DNA of 36,696 nt from Chara braunii (GCA_003427395.1 BFEA01000101.1:1259270-1295965), one strand, 5' to 3'; shown: positions 9,390 through 19,033, numbered from the stretch's first letter. Numbers and translations: made by a program. The notes: a model not told the origin generated them from the sequence alone.

Positions 9390-9952
9390 CCTTTCGTTCG
9401 GAGGACAAACGTCCTCATGGATGGCACTGTAATGGGACGATATCTGATGGGGGACGCTGGTTATCCGATCCTCCCGTGGTTGATGATTCCGTTTGGAGGA
9501 TGTGAGCGGACTGCAAAGGAAAGAGTGTTCGACAACAAGTTCTCCGCCCTTCGCAGTGTGATGGGAAGGTGCTTTGGTCGGTTGAAAGGAATGTGGCGTT
9601 GCTTTGGTCGGAAACACATAACTAATATGCGCAGCGTGTGTTACCAGTTTTTCGCGTGCTGCATTCTGCACCACATCATCATCGACGCATGCATCCCGGT
9701 CGACGAAGACTTGCTGCGACGGAGAGGGGGGGAAGATGGCTGCGAAGACAACGACAACGAAGGACCAGCGGGTGACAATGATGGCGACGAAGGGGATGAT
9801 GCCGAGGCTCAGCTGCATAGAGAAGACAATTTATTGTACGGTACCCATCGCATTCGTTGCGATGCCGCAACTGCTCTCCGATCGTCTGTTGTTTGCCACG
9901 CTCTTCATGTCTCTCGAGTGTTTGGTGTTCACGGTGGTGCACAACAACGGTA
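9390..9952 (+). pseudogene. PIF/Harbinger-type transposase, C-terminal DDE fragment
   Basis: The frame encodes the second half of a DDE_Tnp_4-type nuclease. LMGDAGYPILPWLMIPF carries the second catalytic Asp. RVFDNKFSALRSV and FGRLKGMWRCF correspond to the block that normally carries the third catalytic acid, and CCILHHIIID is the typical last helix. The residue normally Glu just before the FGRLKG block is Gly here (SVMGRCFG), so the site appears inactive. The first Asp and all N-terminal sequence are missing. After about 9720 the frame continues with an acidic, low-complexity tail (GDNDGDEGDDAEA). It abuts the LINE fragment directly. Confidence 0.82.
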
Positions 9953-10028
9953 GGGTAGATTAAACCACGGCAACGAGCATAGACACGGTCACACGGACAC
10001 ACACACGAACATACTGACACATTTTTCC

Positions 10029-10971
<943 letters not shown>

Positions 10972-11331
10972 CTACCTATACCCACTCAGGGAATCGCCCT
11001 CCATACACATACTTCTCCTCAACTGTTCAGCGACCGCCGTGACTTCACGACGGTTCATGTCCGGCGACACTACGGGCAGCGATGAAGGCGATCTCGCCTC
11101 GGCGGGCACCCGCCGATGCGGAGGTGTGCGCACACTCGAGTCACGTCGCATGTGACCCACCGACACTCTCACACTGGTGATGGTTCCACCTCGCATGCGG
11201 CCAGGGCTCTGCAAAGTTGTGACAAAACTATCAGGCTCTGCAGGGGTATGGTCGGAGCCCCCTTCGTAAAGTGACAACTGGTGTTGCAGGCGGGCCACTT
11301 CCTCCCTCAAAGAAGCAACTTGCCGCTCCGC
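10972..11331 (-). CDS. Partial coding fragment with coiled coil, cut by the LTR insertion
   Basis: On the minus strand an open frame of about 118 codons runs from the LTR boundary (11331) to a stop at 10972. It begins with a heptad-like, probably coiled-coil segment (RQVASLREEVARLQHQLSLY). A Pro/Ser/Arg-rich region follows, then a segment ending AEQLRRSMCMEGDSLSGYR. Computed as an ORF it would start 17 codons inside the LTR, so its real 5' part is displaced or lost. The composition is more protein-like than that of neighbouring frames. The function is unknown; it could be a host gene exon or part of another transposon's protein. Confidence 0.4.
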   Translation of the reverse strand, partial: AERQVASLREEVARLQHQLSLYEGGSDHTPAEPDSFVTTLQSPGRMRGGTITSVRVSVGHMRRDSSVRTPPHRRVPAEARSPSSLPVVSPDMNRREVTAVAEQLRRSMCMEGDSLSGYR

Positions 11332-12192
11332 TGTCGGCGCGAATACCCTGGCAGGGGTATTCGCCCTGGGTTTTTGCAAGTGACAGCGGGGCCGACGGTC
11401 CAGGCTTGTGTATTCAAACGACTACCTCTGTATGGACCAAGGTTGTCTAAATAGGTAGGGTGAGTGGGCGCGCAGTTGCAAGGCGCGCGTGTGATTTTGC
11501 CCTTTTTGATCGTGCCGCCGGCGCAGGCATCCGGCTTGACGTCGCACTCTTGATTAGGCCAAGGATTAATGGGCTGGCCTCGCTTACTATGCCTGACCAG
11601 CGGCAGGGCGGATAGGAAGGATGGTACGTAGGGCGGCCGTGGCACAGTCAGGGAGGCCGGCGGGATTGTTTGGTAGCCCCGCGCCTGGCCACAGGTGGGG
11701 GCAGGGCCTGTGATGTCCTCCTCGGCCCTAAGTATTGGACTGCCTCACTTCAGTACCACTTCATATGGGGTCCACCGCCTGCTGATCCCAGGCTGGGGCT
11801 TAGCCCTATACGTTACGGTGACGGGTTACTGCGACGAAGGTCCTGGGATCAAGACCATCAGGAGGCAGCGCGGGAGGAGCGGGGCAACAGAGCAGCGACG
11901 AGAAAGCTGAAGGGTTGAGCGCCCGTCGGGCTATCCCCCTCAAAGCTTTTGCTGATGGGGGCGAAGGCGGGCCCGGCCTACGAAAGGACCCAACGCAATA
12001 GGTTTGCATGTTTTTATTATTTTTGAGGCAATTCTTATTCTATTTTTATTTTATTTTTATTTTTTTTTGGATTTTATTCGTTTCGTTGTTACCCCCCTTT
12101 TGGCTTGACAGGCGGGCCGCGGTCGGATCAGGCGGTGGTGAGGTGTGCAGTGGCCCTCCGCCTACGGTAAGCCGCGGGGTGTTGCAGGGTGT

Positions 12193-12211
12193 GTCCTTCG
12201 GGACATCCGTA

Positions 12212-12242
<31 letters not shown>

Positions 12243-12248
12243 GGCCCC
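12193..12248 (+). pseudogene. U6 snRNA 5' segment embedded in the left LTR
   Basis: 56 nt match the first half of U6, from GTCCTTCGGGACATCC through AACGATACAGAGAAGATTAG to ATGGCCCC. Then the match stops abruptly and LTR sequence follows. A TATAAAG lies about 15 nt downstream (12265-12271). No flanking duplication is seen. It is truncated before the U6 3' stem and terminator, so it is not a U6 gene. Confidence 0.9.
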
Positions 12249-12605
12249 GCCCGAGGTTAAGGTGTATAAAGTTGGGGCAGCCATTCCATTTCTTTTTTGG
12301 TTTTGCCTTACCTGATCTTCGTCCTGCGGTGTGTTCCGTGCGCGGCCCGATCGGAAATACGCTACGCTGTCGTGGTGCGCTAATGCACGGGTTGACGACG
12401 AGCGGGGGAGAGGAAGAGGGCAGCGCTAGTGCGGGAAGGGACAGGAGGTCGTGACTGCAGAGGAGAAGGAGAAGCGAGGACGGTGGGATGGTTAGACGTG
12501 GGAGTGAATGTGGACAGGCGGAGCAGACATCACGAAGACAAGGACGCTAACACTACTGGGGGGGGGTGAACCTGGGCGTTATACTGGACTAGGTGCATAC
12601 GGAGT

Positions 12606-13016
12606 GGAAGAACGGGCATGGCGGACGGAGAGTGAAAGATCTCACTCGATTCCTAGTAGAATCGAGTGGAACAAAGTAGTAGGTGTGGGTTTTAGCCTAG
12701 AGCGGAGGTGATGGCGATGTTAGTTTTAGGAGAAGAAGTGTAGAAAGAAGGTTTAGTAGGAAAAGACGTGCGCGGGCTATGGCGGGTGGATGAGTGACGG
12801 GAGTAAAAGATCTGTATCTCACTCAATCCTCGATGGATTTGAGTGAGGTAAAGCGTAAAATAAGGGTTTTCTGAGGCCGCGAGTTGAATGGCCCGGTCGA
12901 AACTAGCGGTGGGACAATGAATGGGGTGGCACGTGAGAAATGGGCTGCGCGAGCTATGGTGACGAGGGTGGAGGGTTGAGGGAACCTTCGACTCTAGATA
13001 AAATCGTGCGGGGGAA
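12606..13016 (+). repeat. Three diverged tandem modules with hairpins in the left LTR
   Basis: Modules begin near 12606, 12768 and 12948 with a related opening (GGGCATGGCGGACGG, GGGCTATGGCGGGTGG, GAGCTATGGTGACGAGG). The first two continue with GAGTRAAAGATCT and then a hairpin. In module 1 the hairpin is CACTCGATTC/GAATCGAGTG with a 6-nt loop (12643-12668). In module 2 it is CTCACTCAATCC/GGATTTGAGTGAG with a 1-nt bulge (12818-12847). The arms differ between modules but remain paired. The third module has lost the hairpin. The same arrangement exists in the right LTR at +19549. Confidence 0.7.
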
Positions 13017-13556
13017 GATGGGATTCCGGGGTTATCAGATAAAGCGAGTGTAGTAGTAGTAGTAGTTTTATTAGTCGGGCAGTAGGAGGTAAGGTAGATG
13101 GAAAACGGAGTGCATCGCGGTGCAAAGTAGCCAAGGTAGCGACGAACCTTCCCGTTTTCTGTGGAAGATTCGTTTTATTTTCTCGTATGAGGAAGGCTAC
13201 GCGGTAGAACCCGTAAAGTCCGACGAAGTTTCTATAACGGTGGTTTTTGTGCTCGCCTCCATTTTTTTTGACCCCTCAGAGTGCTTGTTGGTATCGGCTG
13301 CTTCCCCCCTCTCGTCTGTTTCTGCCGATTGAATTGGACGGATATTGTGGCTAGGTGCATCCGCGCATTAAAGTGCAGCTACAGGCTTGTGCGCGTGCGT
13401 GAGGGAGTAGACCGGGAGGAAGGGAACCGGCTAGAGCATCGAAGAGAACAGAGTAGAAGGAGGTGGCGGCTTGAGAAAAGTGCACCTACCCCTAGCCACA
13501 GGAAAAAGGAGGAGGGTCGATGGTTGGAGCTTCATCTGTAGCAGACATATGACTCA

Positions 13557-14373
13557 TTAGAACAAGGCAGCTGGTCGAAGGGGTGAATGCTGCCCGCAGG
13601 AACGCACAGCAGGGCGGACTGCTGTTCATCGAGTTGTCTTTCGCAGGGGCTCAGATGTTTTCGATTGCGTCCCAGCCGATGTTCCGTATTCACTGGGCTG
13701 CCGAGTGCTGCTGATTACAGAAGTACATAGGGTGCTTATCGCAGGTGACGAACGAGAGGGGGCCGACTTATCTGCAGTCAGTGCGCTGCTTGTCTCGTTG
13801 ACTGAGAAGGTAGAGATAGACTGCACGTTGCTTCGTGAGGTTGTAGGGAGCGTCCGTATTTTGTAGATAGAGCGAGTGCAGGCCACCTGAGACCGCGTGA
13901 CTGCAGTTCTGCCAGGGGAGAGCTACGTGTTGGGATGCATGAGGAGTGGGGGCAAGCTGCTACAGTACACCGGGTTCACGAGGCAGTAGTTTCCGTACTC
14001 AGTGGCGGTACAACTGACTGGTGTTGACCTCGAGAGGGGGGGTGGGTACTGTGGAAGGTATAGTTGCTGCACCTGGGCCGATGCGGCACCCTGGGCAGCT
14101 CTGCCAATTGTGCTCCTTGATGCCTATTCATATCCGCATCCTCCACTAGAGCACTTGTTGGGCTTGCTGATTGCTGCGTTGACTGATTACGGCCATTTGG
14201 AGGTTGTACGACGGCAGCATCATGGGGGGGGCAGAACTGTAGTATAGAGGGGTTGGTCAAATGACTGTGTAATTGTTGTATTTGTTGTGTTGGGCTACAT
14301 CTTCGCTGGGTCTCGCGACACGCCTTCGCGGTACTACGATACATCGGAGGCGCATACGAGGCGGGCGCTGTGA
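13557..14373 (+). pseudogene. Decayed reading frame in the left LTR, ending in a membrane-like segment
   Basis: One frame is open for about 270 codons except for four stops: TAG 13864, TGA 13888, TAG 13987 and TAG 14245. It has protein-like composition: CRVLLITEVHRVLIAGDERE, then LSAVSALLVSLTEKVEIDC, then LLGLLIAALTDYGHLEVV. It ends with a hydrophobic stretch CVIVVFVVLGYIFAG followed by a short charged tail and TGA at 14371-14373. No good ATG opens it. Related open stretches in other frames lie upstream (13120-13332, 13281-13541), so frameshifts may divide a longer gene. The right LTR has the same frame and stops at 33106-33922. No family is recognised, and the coding claim is inference. Confidence 0.35.
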
Positions 14374-14992
14374 TAAGTGCTGGAGGGGTTACCACTGCGA
14401 ATCGGGAGTCTGTCAGGCAAATCTGATTCTGCTGTTTGACCTTGGGAGCGGACCAAGCTGTTACGTCGGCCGCCATTGCGGGGCCCTCAGGCGCAGAAGA
14501 CATCAAGCTCCTCTCACGCGAGTCTGAGTAAACCCCTCTTGTATCTGAGAGACTTAATGCTTCTCTTTCTGCCCTTTTCACTCTCAGTCTAGTCCATTGG
14601 TTTGGAGAGGAAGGCGGCAGGCGGGATTGCAACCCGTAATCCGCGCCAACGCCTTTGTGGGAGGTTGCCCCACCGATTGCGGGAGCCCTGCCGGAACTCA
14701 GGAGGAGTTCTGGAGGCAGAGAACTCAGAGGTATCCTTTGCTTCCCCTTGTAAACCCAGTATAAACCCTATCTACAGTCCTCTCTGTGTATTGGCTCGCT
14801 ATGCGGAGTGCAACCCTTAGTTTGACTTTTGGGATAGGCTTTCAGGACACAAATCAAACTAACTAAAGGAATGATTGTATAATGGCAGTTTCGGTTTCTT
14901 GATTGTCTGAAGGCAAATTGTCACAATGGGTTGCATCATGGGGAAGGTTGGGAGGAAGGCAGTTTGGCTTGCGATTGAACGGGTCTTACAGG

Positions 14993-15820
14993 GTCAGGCA
15001 TTGTTTCTAAGATAAATGGTCTGACAGCTCTGTTTTGTTCAGTTTTCTGAAGAACCAAGCATTAGTTCTAAGATGAATGGTTTGGTTGTTGTGTTTCTTT
15101 AATTGTGCCAGGCATTGTTTCTAAGATGAATGGTCTGACTGCTTATTTTTTAAGGATATTATTTGCTTGACTTTTGAGGGCCACACATTGTTTCTAAGAT
15201 GAATGGTCTGACCGTTGTTTACTTGGGTGGTTTCTGAACAGTCCCTGGGTCAAACCCAGGGTACTCTGCTTTATTGTGTGATGAAAAGGGGAGAACTGAG
15301 CATTGTTCCTAAGATGAATAACTCATCTCTCCTTGATTGTTTTATTCTGGGGGGGGGGATCCAGGACCATAGGACTAGACATTGTTTCTAAGATGAATGG
15401 TCTAAGTCTGAGGCCTCATGACCATAATAAGAACCAAGGAATAAGATTTTCTATACTATGATATATATATGTACTTATATACGAACAAGGCTAGCCAGAC
15501 ATTGTTTCTAAGATGAATGGTCTGGCTATAGCCCTATCACAAGCGAAGAGAGTATAATCGAGAGCTATAACTGAAAGTAATCTGGCAGGCTGAGCATTGT
15601 TTCTAAGATGAATGGCTCAGGCCTACGCCCTCCTTTTGAAGACTAAGGTGCAGAAAGGTATATACAACTTGGCTATTTAAACAGTTCAGGGTGGCTAAGC
15701 ATGGTTTCTAAGATGAATGGCTTAGTCATATGCCCAATGAAGAGAGAAATAGTTGTGCAACCTGTTCGTGTATAACTAAGGCAGAGGGCTGACATTGTTT
15801 CTGAGATGAATGGCCAGTCC
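14993..15820 (+). repeat. Array of ten covarying hairpins in the left LTR
   Basis: The core CATTGTTTCTAAGATGAATG or close variants occurs ten times, within hairpins at 14993-15025, 15053-15087, 15109-15137, 15179-15213, 15297-15325, 15372-15408, 15492-15528, 15588-15623, 15693-15727 and 15786-15820. The flanking arms differ from copy to copy but are mutually complementary. Examples are AGCCAGAC/GTCTGGCT, CTGAGC/GCTCAG, CTAAGC/GCTTAG, AACCAA/TTGGTT and GTCAG/CTGAC. ATT/AAT of the core extends the stem past a one-nt bulge, leaving the 12-nt loop GTTTCTAAGATG. Copy 4 is poorly paired here. Between copies 4 and 5 there is another hairpin, CCCTGGGT/ACCCAGGG (15243-15261). The spacing of 56-120 bp is irregular, so this is not a simple tandem repeat. 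Confidence 0.93.
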
Positions 15821-15841
15821 TAATGCCCTATGTAAGCAGGG

Positions 15842-15850
15842 TATAAAAGG
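15842..15850 (+). promoter_or_regulatory. Candidate TATA box of the left LTR
   Basis: TATAAAAGG lies 21 bp after the last hairpin of the array and is kept as TATAAAGG in the right LTR (35391-35398). If it is the Pol II TATA box, transcription would start near 15870, the hairpin array would be the proximal U3 region, and about 3 kb of R plus U5 would follow. Other TATA-like sites (TATAAAG at 12265) exist, so this choice is inference. Confidence 0.4.
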
Positions 15851-16120
15851 TTAAAGCACTGAAAGACTATGAACTAGTGTTTGCTAAATCAACTTGGGGA
15901 TGGTGAGAGTACTTACCTTTGTGGTTTAGTCTGCATGGGCCTAAGTGGTATCGCTACCTAGTCAGAGTTTGAGTTGGTAGGTAGTTGTTGTAGAGGCTCG
16001 CCACGTGCTAGAGTTGTAGGAATTAGATTCAATTCCTGCATTTTTTGAGATAGGTTTTTCACTTAATTTGATTTCTGCATTTATCTGAGTTTTTTTCTCA
16101 TACTTGAGTTTGTATATATC

Positions 16121-16435
16121 TTGGCAAGTCGCTTTTCCTACATGAAGCGCTGCCGAAATTTCTGCAAATCCAAGGAGTTGGTCAGATTTAGATTTTTCAC
16201 AGCTCAGCTTGTCTAAGTTACATATATGGCCTAATAGAAATCTGGAAAGTCTCCCTTTCTAAAGGGAATGCTGCCCAAATTTTTGCTAGTTCAGGGAGTT
16301 AGACAGAATTGAACTTTGAAAAGTCAAAGACTATTCTTGTTTTTGTATTCAGACTTATATAAATTCTGGAAAGACAGTTTTCCTACGGGAAGCGCTGCCG
16401 AAAATTTCTTAGTTTAGAGGAGTTAGATTATATTA
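16121..16435 (+). repeat. Three diverged ~122-bp units with hairpins, left LTR
   Basis: Units share GCTGCC (16149-16154, 16270-16275, 16394-16399), followed by AAATTT and an AGGAGTTRG-type segment. Just before each GCTGCC there is a hairpin with different arms: CGCTT/AAGCG (16130-16149), TCCCTTT/AAAGGGA (16252-16267) and TTCC/GGAA (16380-16391). A weaker fourth copy of the motif occurs near 16470-16490. The right LTR has the same units plus an extra duplication. Confidence 0.7.
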
Positions 16436-16676
16436 TGACAGTTGGCAGGGTTGGCAGTCCACTCTGTATAGGGGAAGCCCAGCCAAAGGTCTACCTTCTC
16501 TCTGAGCCCTGACCTAGGACTAGGCTCAGACGTAGTTGGCTATAAGGAGGTTAAATGAGATTACCATATAGAAGATAGTTTGCATAAGGCTTACGGGTTT
16601 AGTCTTGGGCGTTGACCAATCTTATGTTATAGGCCGGCTTGATCAATTTGATTCAGGACTTGGGCTAGTTCAGCTT

Positions 16677-16744
16677 GATCCTGCAAGGATCATCATCTGT
16701 TATCACTGATAACAGGTCGGTTGCTGATTCGTCGGTTAAACGAC
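16677..16744 (+). repeat. Three consecutive short hairpins, left LTR
   Basis: GATCCT-GCA-AGGATC (16677-16691), CTGTTATC-ACT-GATAACAG (16697-16715) and GTCGGTT/AAACGAC with one mismatch (16731-16744) follow each other within 68 bp. All three are present in the right LTR from about 36287. Confidence 0.8.
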
Positions 16745-17057
16745 TCAATTTCTTACTCGCTCCCTATACTCAACCTAAAAGGCTTTAGCCCTTGTGATCT
16801 TCTTGTTTGTTAAGGCTTTCACCGGATTTTTATTGAATGGTCATTTGACAAAGGTACTGAGTATTTAATTAAGGTTGGTTGGCTAGTAGTTGGGGCTTGC
16901 ATGGCTAAAGCGAGGGGTATGAGTATAGGAACTGGTTGGAGTTGACTCCATGTAGTGTATGGACTCTTGTTTGACTTTGATGTGATTGCATGTATGTTCA
17001 GTAGCTTGGGGTTTTGGTTGGACTGCCTTGCGGTCGCACATATATGTATGGCTAGAA

Positions 17058-17150
17058 GGAGACCCACTATGACTGTGAGAAGTGATNNNNNNNNNNNNNN
17101 NNNNNNNNNNNNNNNNNNNNNGGAGACCCACTATGACTGTGAGAAGTGAT
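17058..17150. other. Assembly gap (35 N) flanked by an identical 29-mer
   Basis: The 29 nt before the gap (17058-17086) are repeated exactly after it (17122-17150). This indicates two contig ends that overlap but were not merged, so the true sequence probably has one copy and no gap. The right LTR stops at the last base of the same 29-mer (36696). Confidence 0.9.
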
Positions 17151-17497
17151 CGTCACGTGATTATTCCCCTTGTGTATATGTATGTGCGAGTGTATGCGTA
17201 CCTACGTGAGGAATTAACGCAGCCTGAAGTGCCCGCGCAGTAAGGGCCTTGAGCCTAACACAAGAGGGGTTTTTCTTTGCTAAACGATAAAAGTGTATGT
17301 CTCCTTTCCTTGTTGCGATTTATCTCGGTGGAATGATAAAGTTCCGGGCGAAAAGGTTAGTGTGCGGCTGGTGATGCGCCAGACAACTCACCACCGCTCC
17401 AAAACTCTTTCCTACCCTAGGGACCGTCTCGCACCGCACCCGTTGGGACACCTCAGGGTGCAGAAGGTGGGAAGGCCCTCAGGTTGATTTTGCGCCA

Positions 17498-18380
17498 GCT
17501 AAAGGGTTATCCCCTTTAGCTCGCGCTTCAGCCAACGCCTGAGCGTCGAAGATGATCCCTTGGCTCAGAATAGGCCATTTGGGTGGGGCGCTACAGAATG
17601 CGCCGTCATTGCAGTTACTCGCGTAGAGCTGCATAACGAGATAGTATGTGTAAGTCCAGCGCCCTCTCGATCTTATACTAAGTTCGCGCACGCGGCACAC
17701 GCTGCATCCCGCACTAAAAGAGTTATGGGTCAGGCGGCAAGGCCACGAGCGCGACACGACCAATAAAGGTGGGATTTTTTTTGTAACGTGAAGCGGCACG
17801 TGGGCGGAGGACTAGTCCCGGTCGGTCTATGGGAGTCCGTGTATGGGCCTTATTATCCTGGACACCGGGTAGCCTATAGGTAGGATATCGGGCCTCCTCC
17901 ACGCGCGCGTCGCTTGGGCTTGTCCGCCCCCTTCTATTTTAGAGGGCCATCAACTAATGAGAGTTGGAGTGAGTTTCCTTTTTTTTTGTGTTTTCATGGT
18001 TGGACGTTATAGTCCGTGGCGGCCGTCAAAGTCAAACCCCTTGATGTTCGACCGCCACGACAGATTAAAGTTGTCTACTCAACCCCTCTGCACAGGGTGC
18101 AGAAGAGGGTGTGGTGTTCAACCGCGCATGGCAGTTGTTCAGCGTCGAGAGATTAACCCTCAATGCGCGTGTCAGCCGACACTTGAGTGTCGATTGTGAC
18201 CCTCGAGATTAACGAGGACCGCGCGAGCATGGGTACTACATAGTACGCCATGATTGCGACTACTTGCGTGCGTTTGCATTGCGAGTTAATATGGCTTAGC
18301 TCTGCGCCCGCGCGGTTTTTTTTATCAAGTCCCGCGCGCGACGCCTGTTTGATTTCCGCATCGAAAAGTTATGGGACAGC
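17498..18380 (+). repeat. Diverged duplication with hairpins near the 3' end of the left LTR
   Basis: A segment at about 17585-17735 recurs in diverged form at about 18232-18380. Shared landmarks in order are TACGCC/GCGCC..ATTGC, TACT-GCGT, GCAT..CGAG, and AAAGAGTTATGGGTCAG/AAAAGTTATGGGACAG. Upstream of the first copy is a perfect hairpin GCTAAAGGG/CCCTTTAGC (17498-17520). Upstream of the second is CGACAC/GTGTCG (18177-18192). No coding is evident. Confidence 0.55.
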
Positions 18381-18922
18381 TACTGAGGGGCTAGGGGCGT
18401 TGTCGCGTTGTTTGTGCCGTGTTGTTTTGTATATGTATATGTGTGCATGCGTTCCCTTTGTGTCTGTAGAGTAATGTATGCGTGGTAAGTGGGATACGTC
18501 CTAGCCGACCGGCGACGAACCGCCCTTGAGACTTCAGCCCCCCTAGATGTCGGTTCACGTGCGGGTCTGATAGGCGTGTTACCGCGCGTACCCCCTATGC
18601 TACAGCGAACGAGAAACGCCCTCGGCTGGTCCACCTCTGCGATTGCAACCGAGTAGCTTTCGTACTGTGGACTGGTAGCTCGGCGGGGATACGCCCACCG
18701 AAGGGAGGTGACAGCTCCCGTAAGGTGGAGGTAAGTTGTGCCTCGCGTAGGCCCTATCCTGTTGTAGGGGCTCGCGAGAGGTATGGTTGGCGCACTCGGC
18801 CGGAGCGGCCTAAGAAAGCTTCATTTGTGTGTTCGCAGCAAGGTTAGTCCAACTCCTGCGTGACGCGGGCGAGAGGGTCCCGCGCTGCCACGAGCGGTGC
18901 CGGACCGATTGTGGTCGACGGG

Positions 18923-18940
18923 TGGCGCCGTTGCCGGGGA
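18923..18940 (+). promoter_or_regulatory. Primer-binding site complementary to tRNA-Asp
   Basis: TGGCGCCGTTGCCGGGGA is the complement of the last 18 nt (CCA included) of plant cytosolic tRNA-Asp. This is the primer site for minus-strand synthesis and places the LTR end just upstream. The match stops after 18 nt. Confidence 0.92.
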
Positions 18941-19033
18941 TAACGGAAGCCTACCGTTGTCCCTGGTGGAACGACATCCGGGTACAAGTGGGAAATAGGC
19001 ATAAGAGAGTGATAAGTGTGCTTGAAGTGAAAG

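Larger units (their letters stand above)
11332..18920 (+). repeat. 5' LTR, about 7.6 kb (3' boundary inferred)
   Basis: It starts TGTCGGCGCG, matching the right LTR exactly from this point. Homology with the right LTR is verified to 17086, where an assembly gap lies. Beyond that the end is inferred from the primer-binding site at 18923. Two ends are possible: CGACG at 18920, which would pair with the TGTCG start after one change, or CGCGCTGCCA at 18881-18890. The latter ends in CA and matches the inverted LTR start at 8 of 10 positions, but leaves a 32-nt spacer to the PBS. The LTR contains a U6 segment, several hairpin repeat families, a decayed frame and a TATA-like box, listed separately. 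The stretches 11332-12192, 14374-14992 and 17151-17584 hold nothing else I can name. Confidence 0.85.

Noticed and set aside
12008-12454. 148-codon frame in the LTR
   Set aside because: Its first part is translated from a TTTTATTT-rich tract and it runs across the U6 segment; nothing suggests a real protein, although its last part lies in the invariant tract.
14993-15820. CRISPR-like array
   Set aside because: Repeats are regularly similar, but they are not direct repeats with unique spacers of fixed length. The repeated core sits inside hairpins with variable arms, the spacing is irregular, and the context is a eukaryotic LTR.
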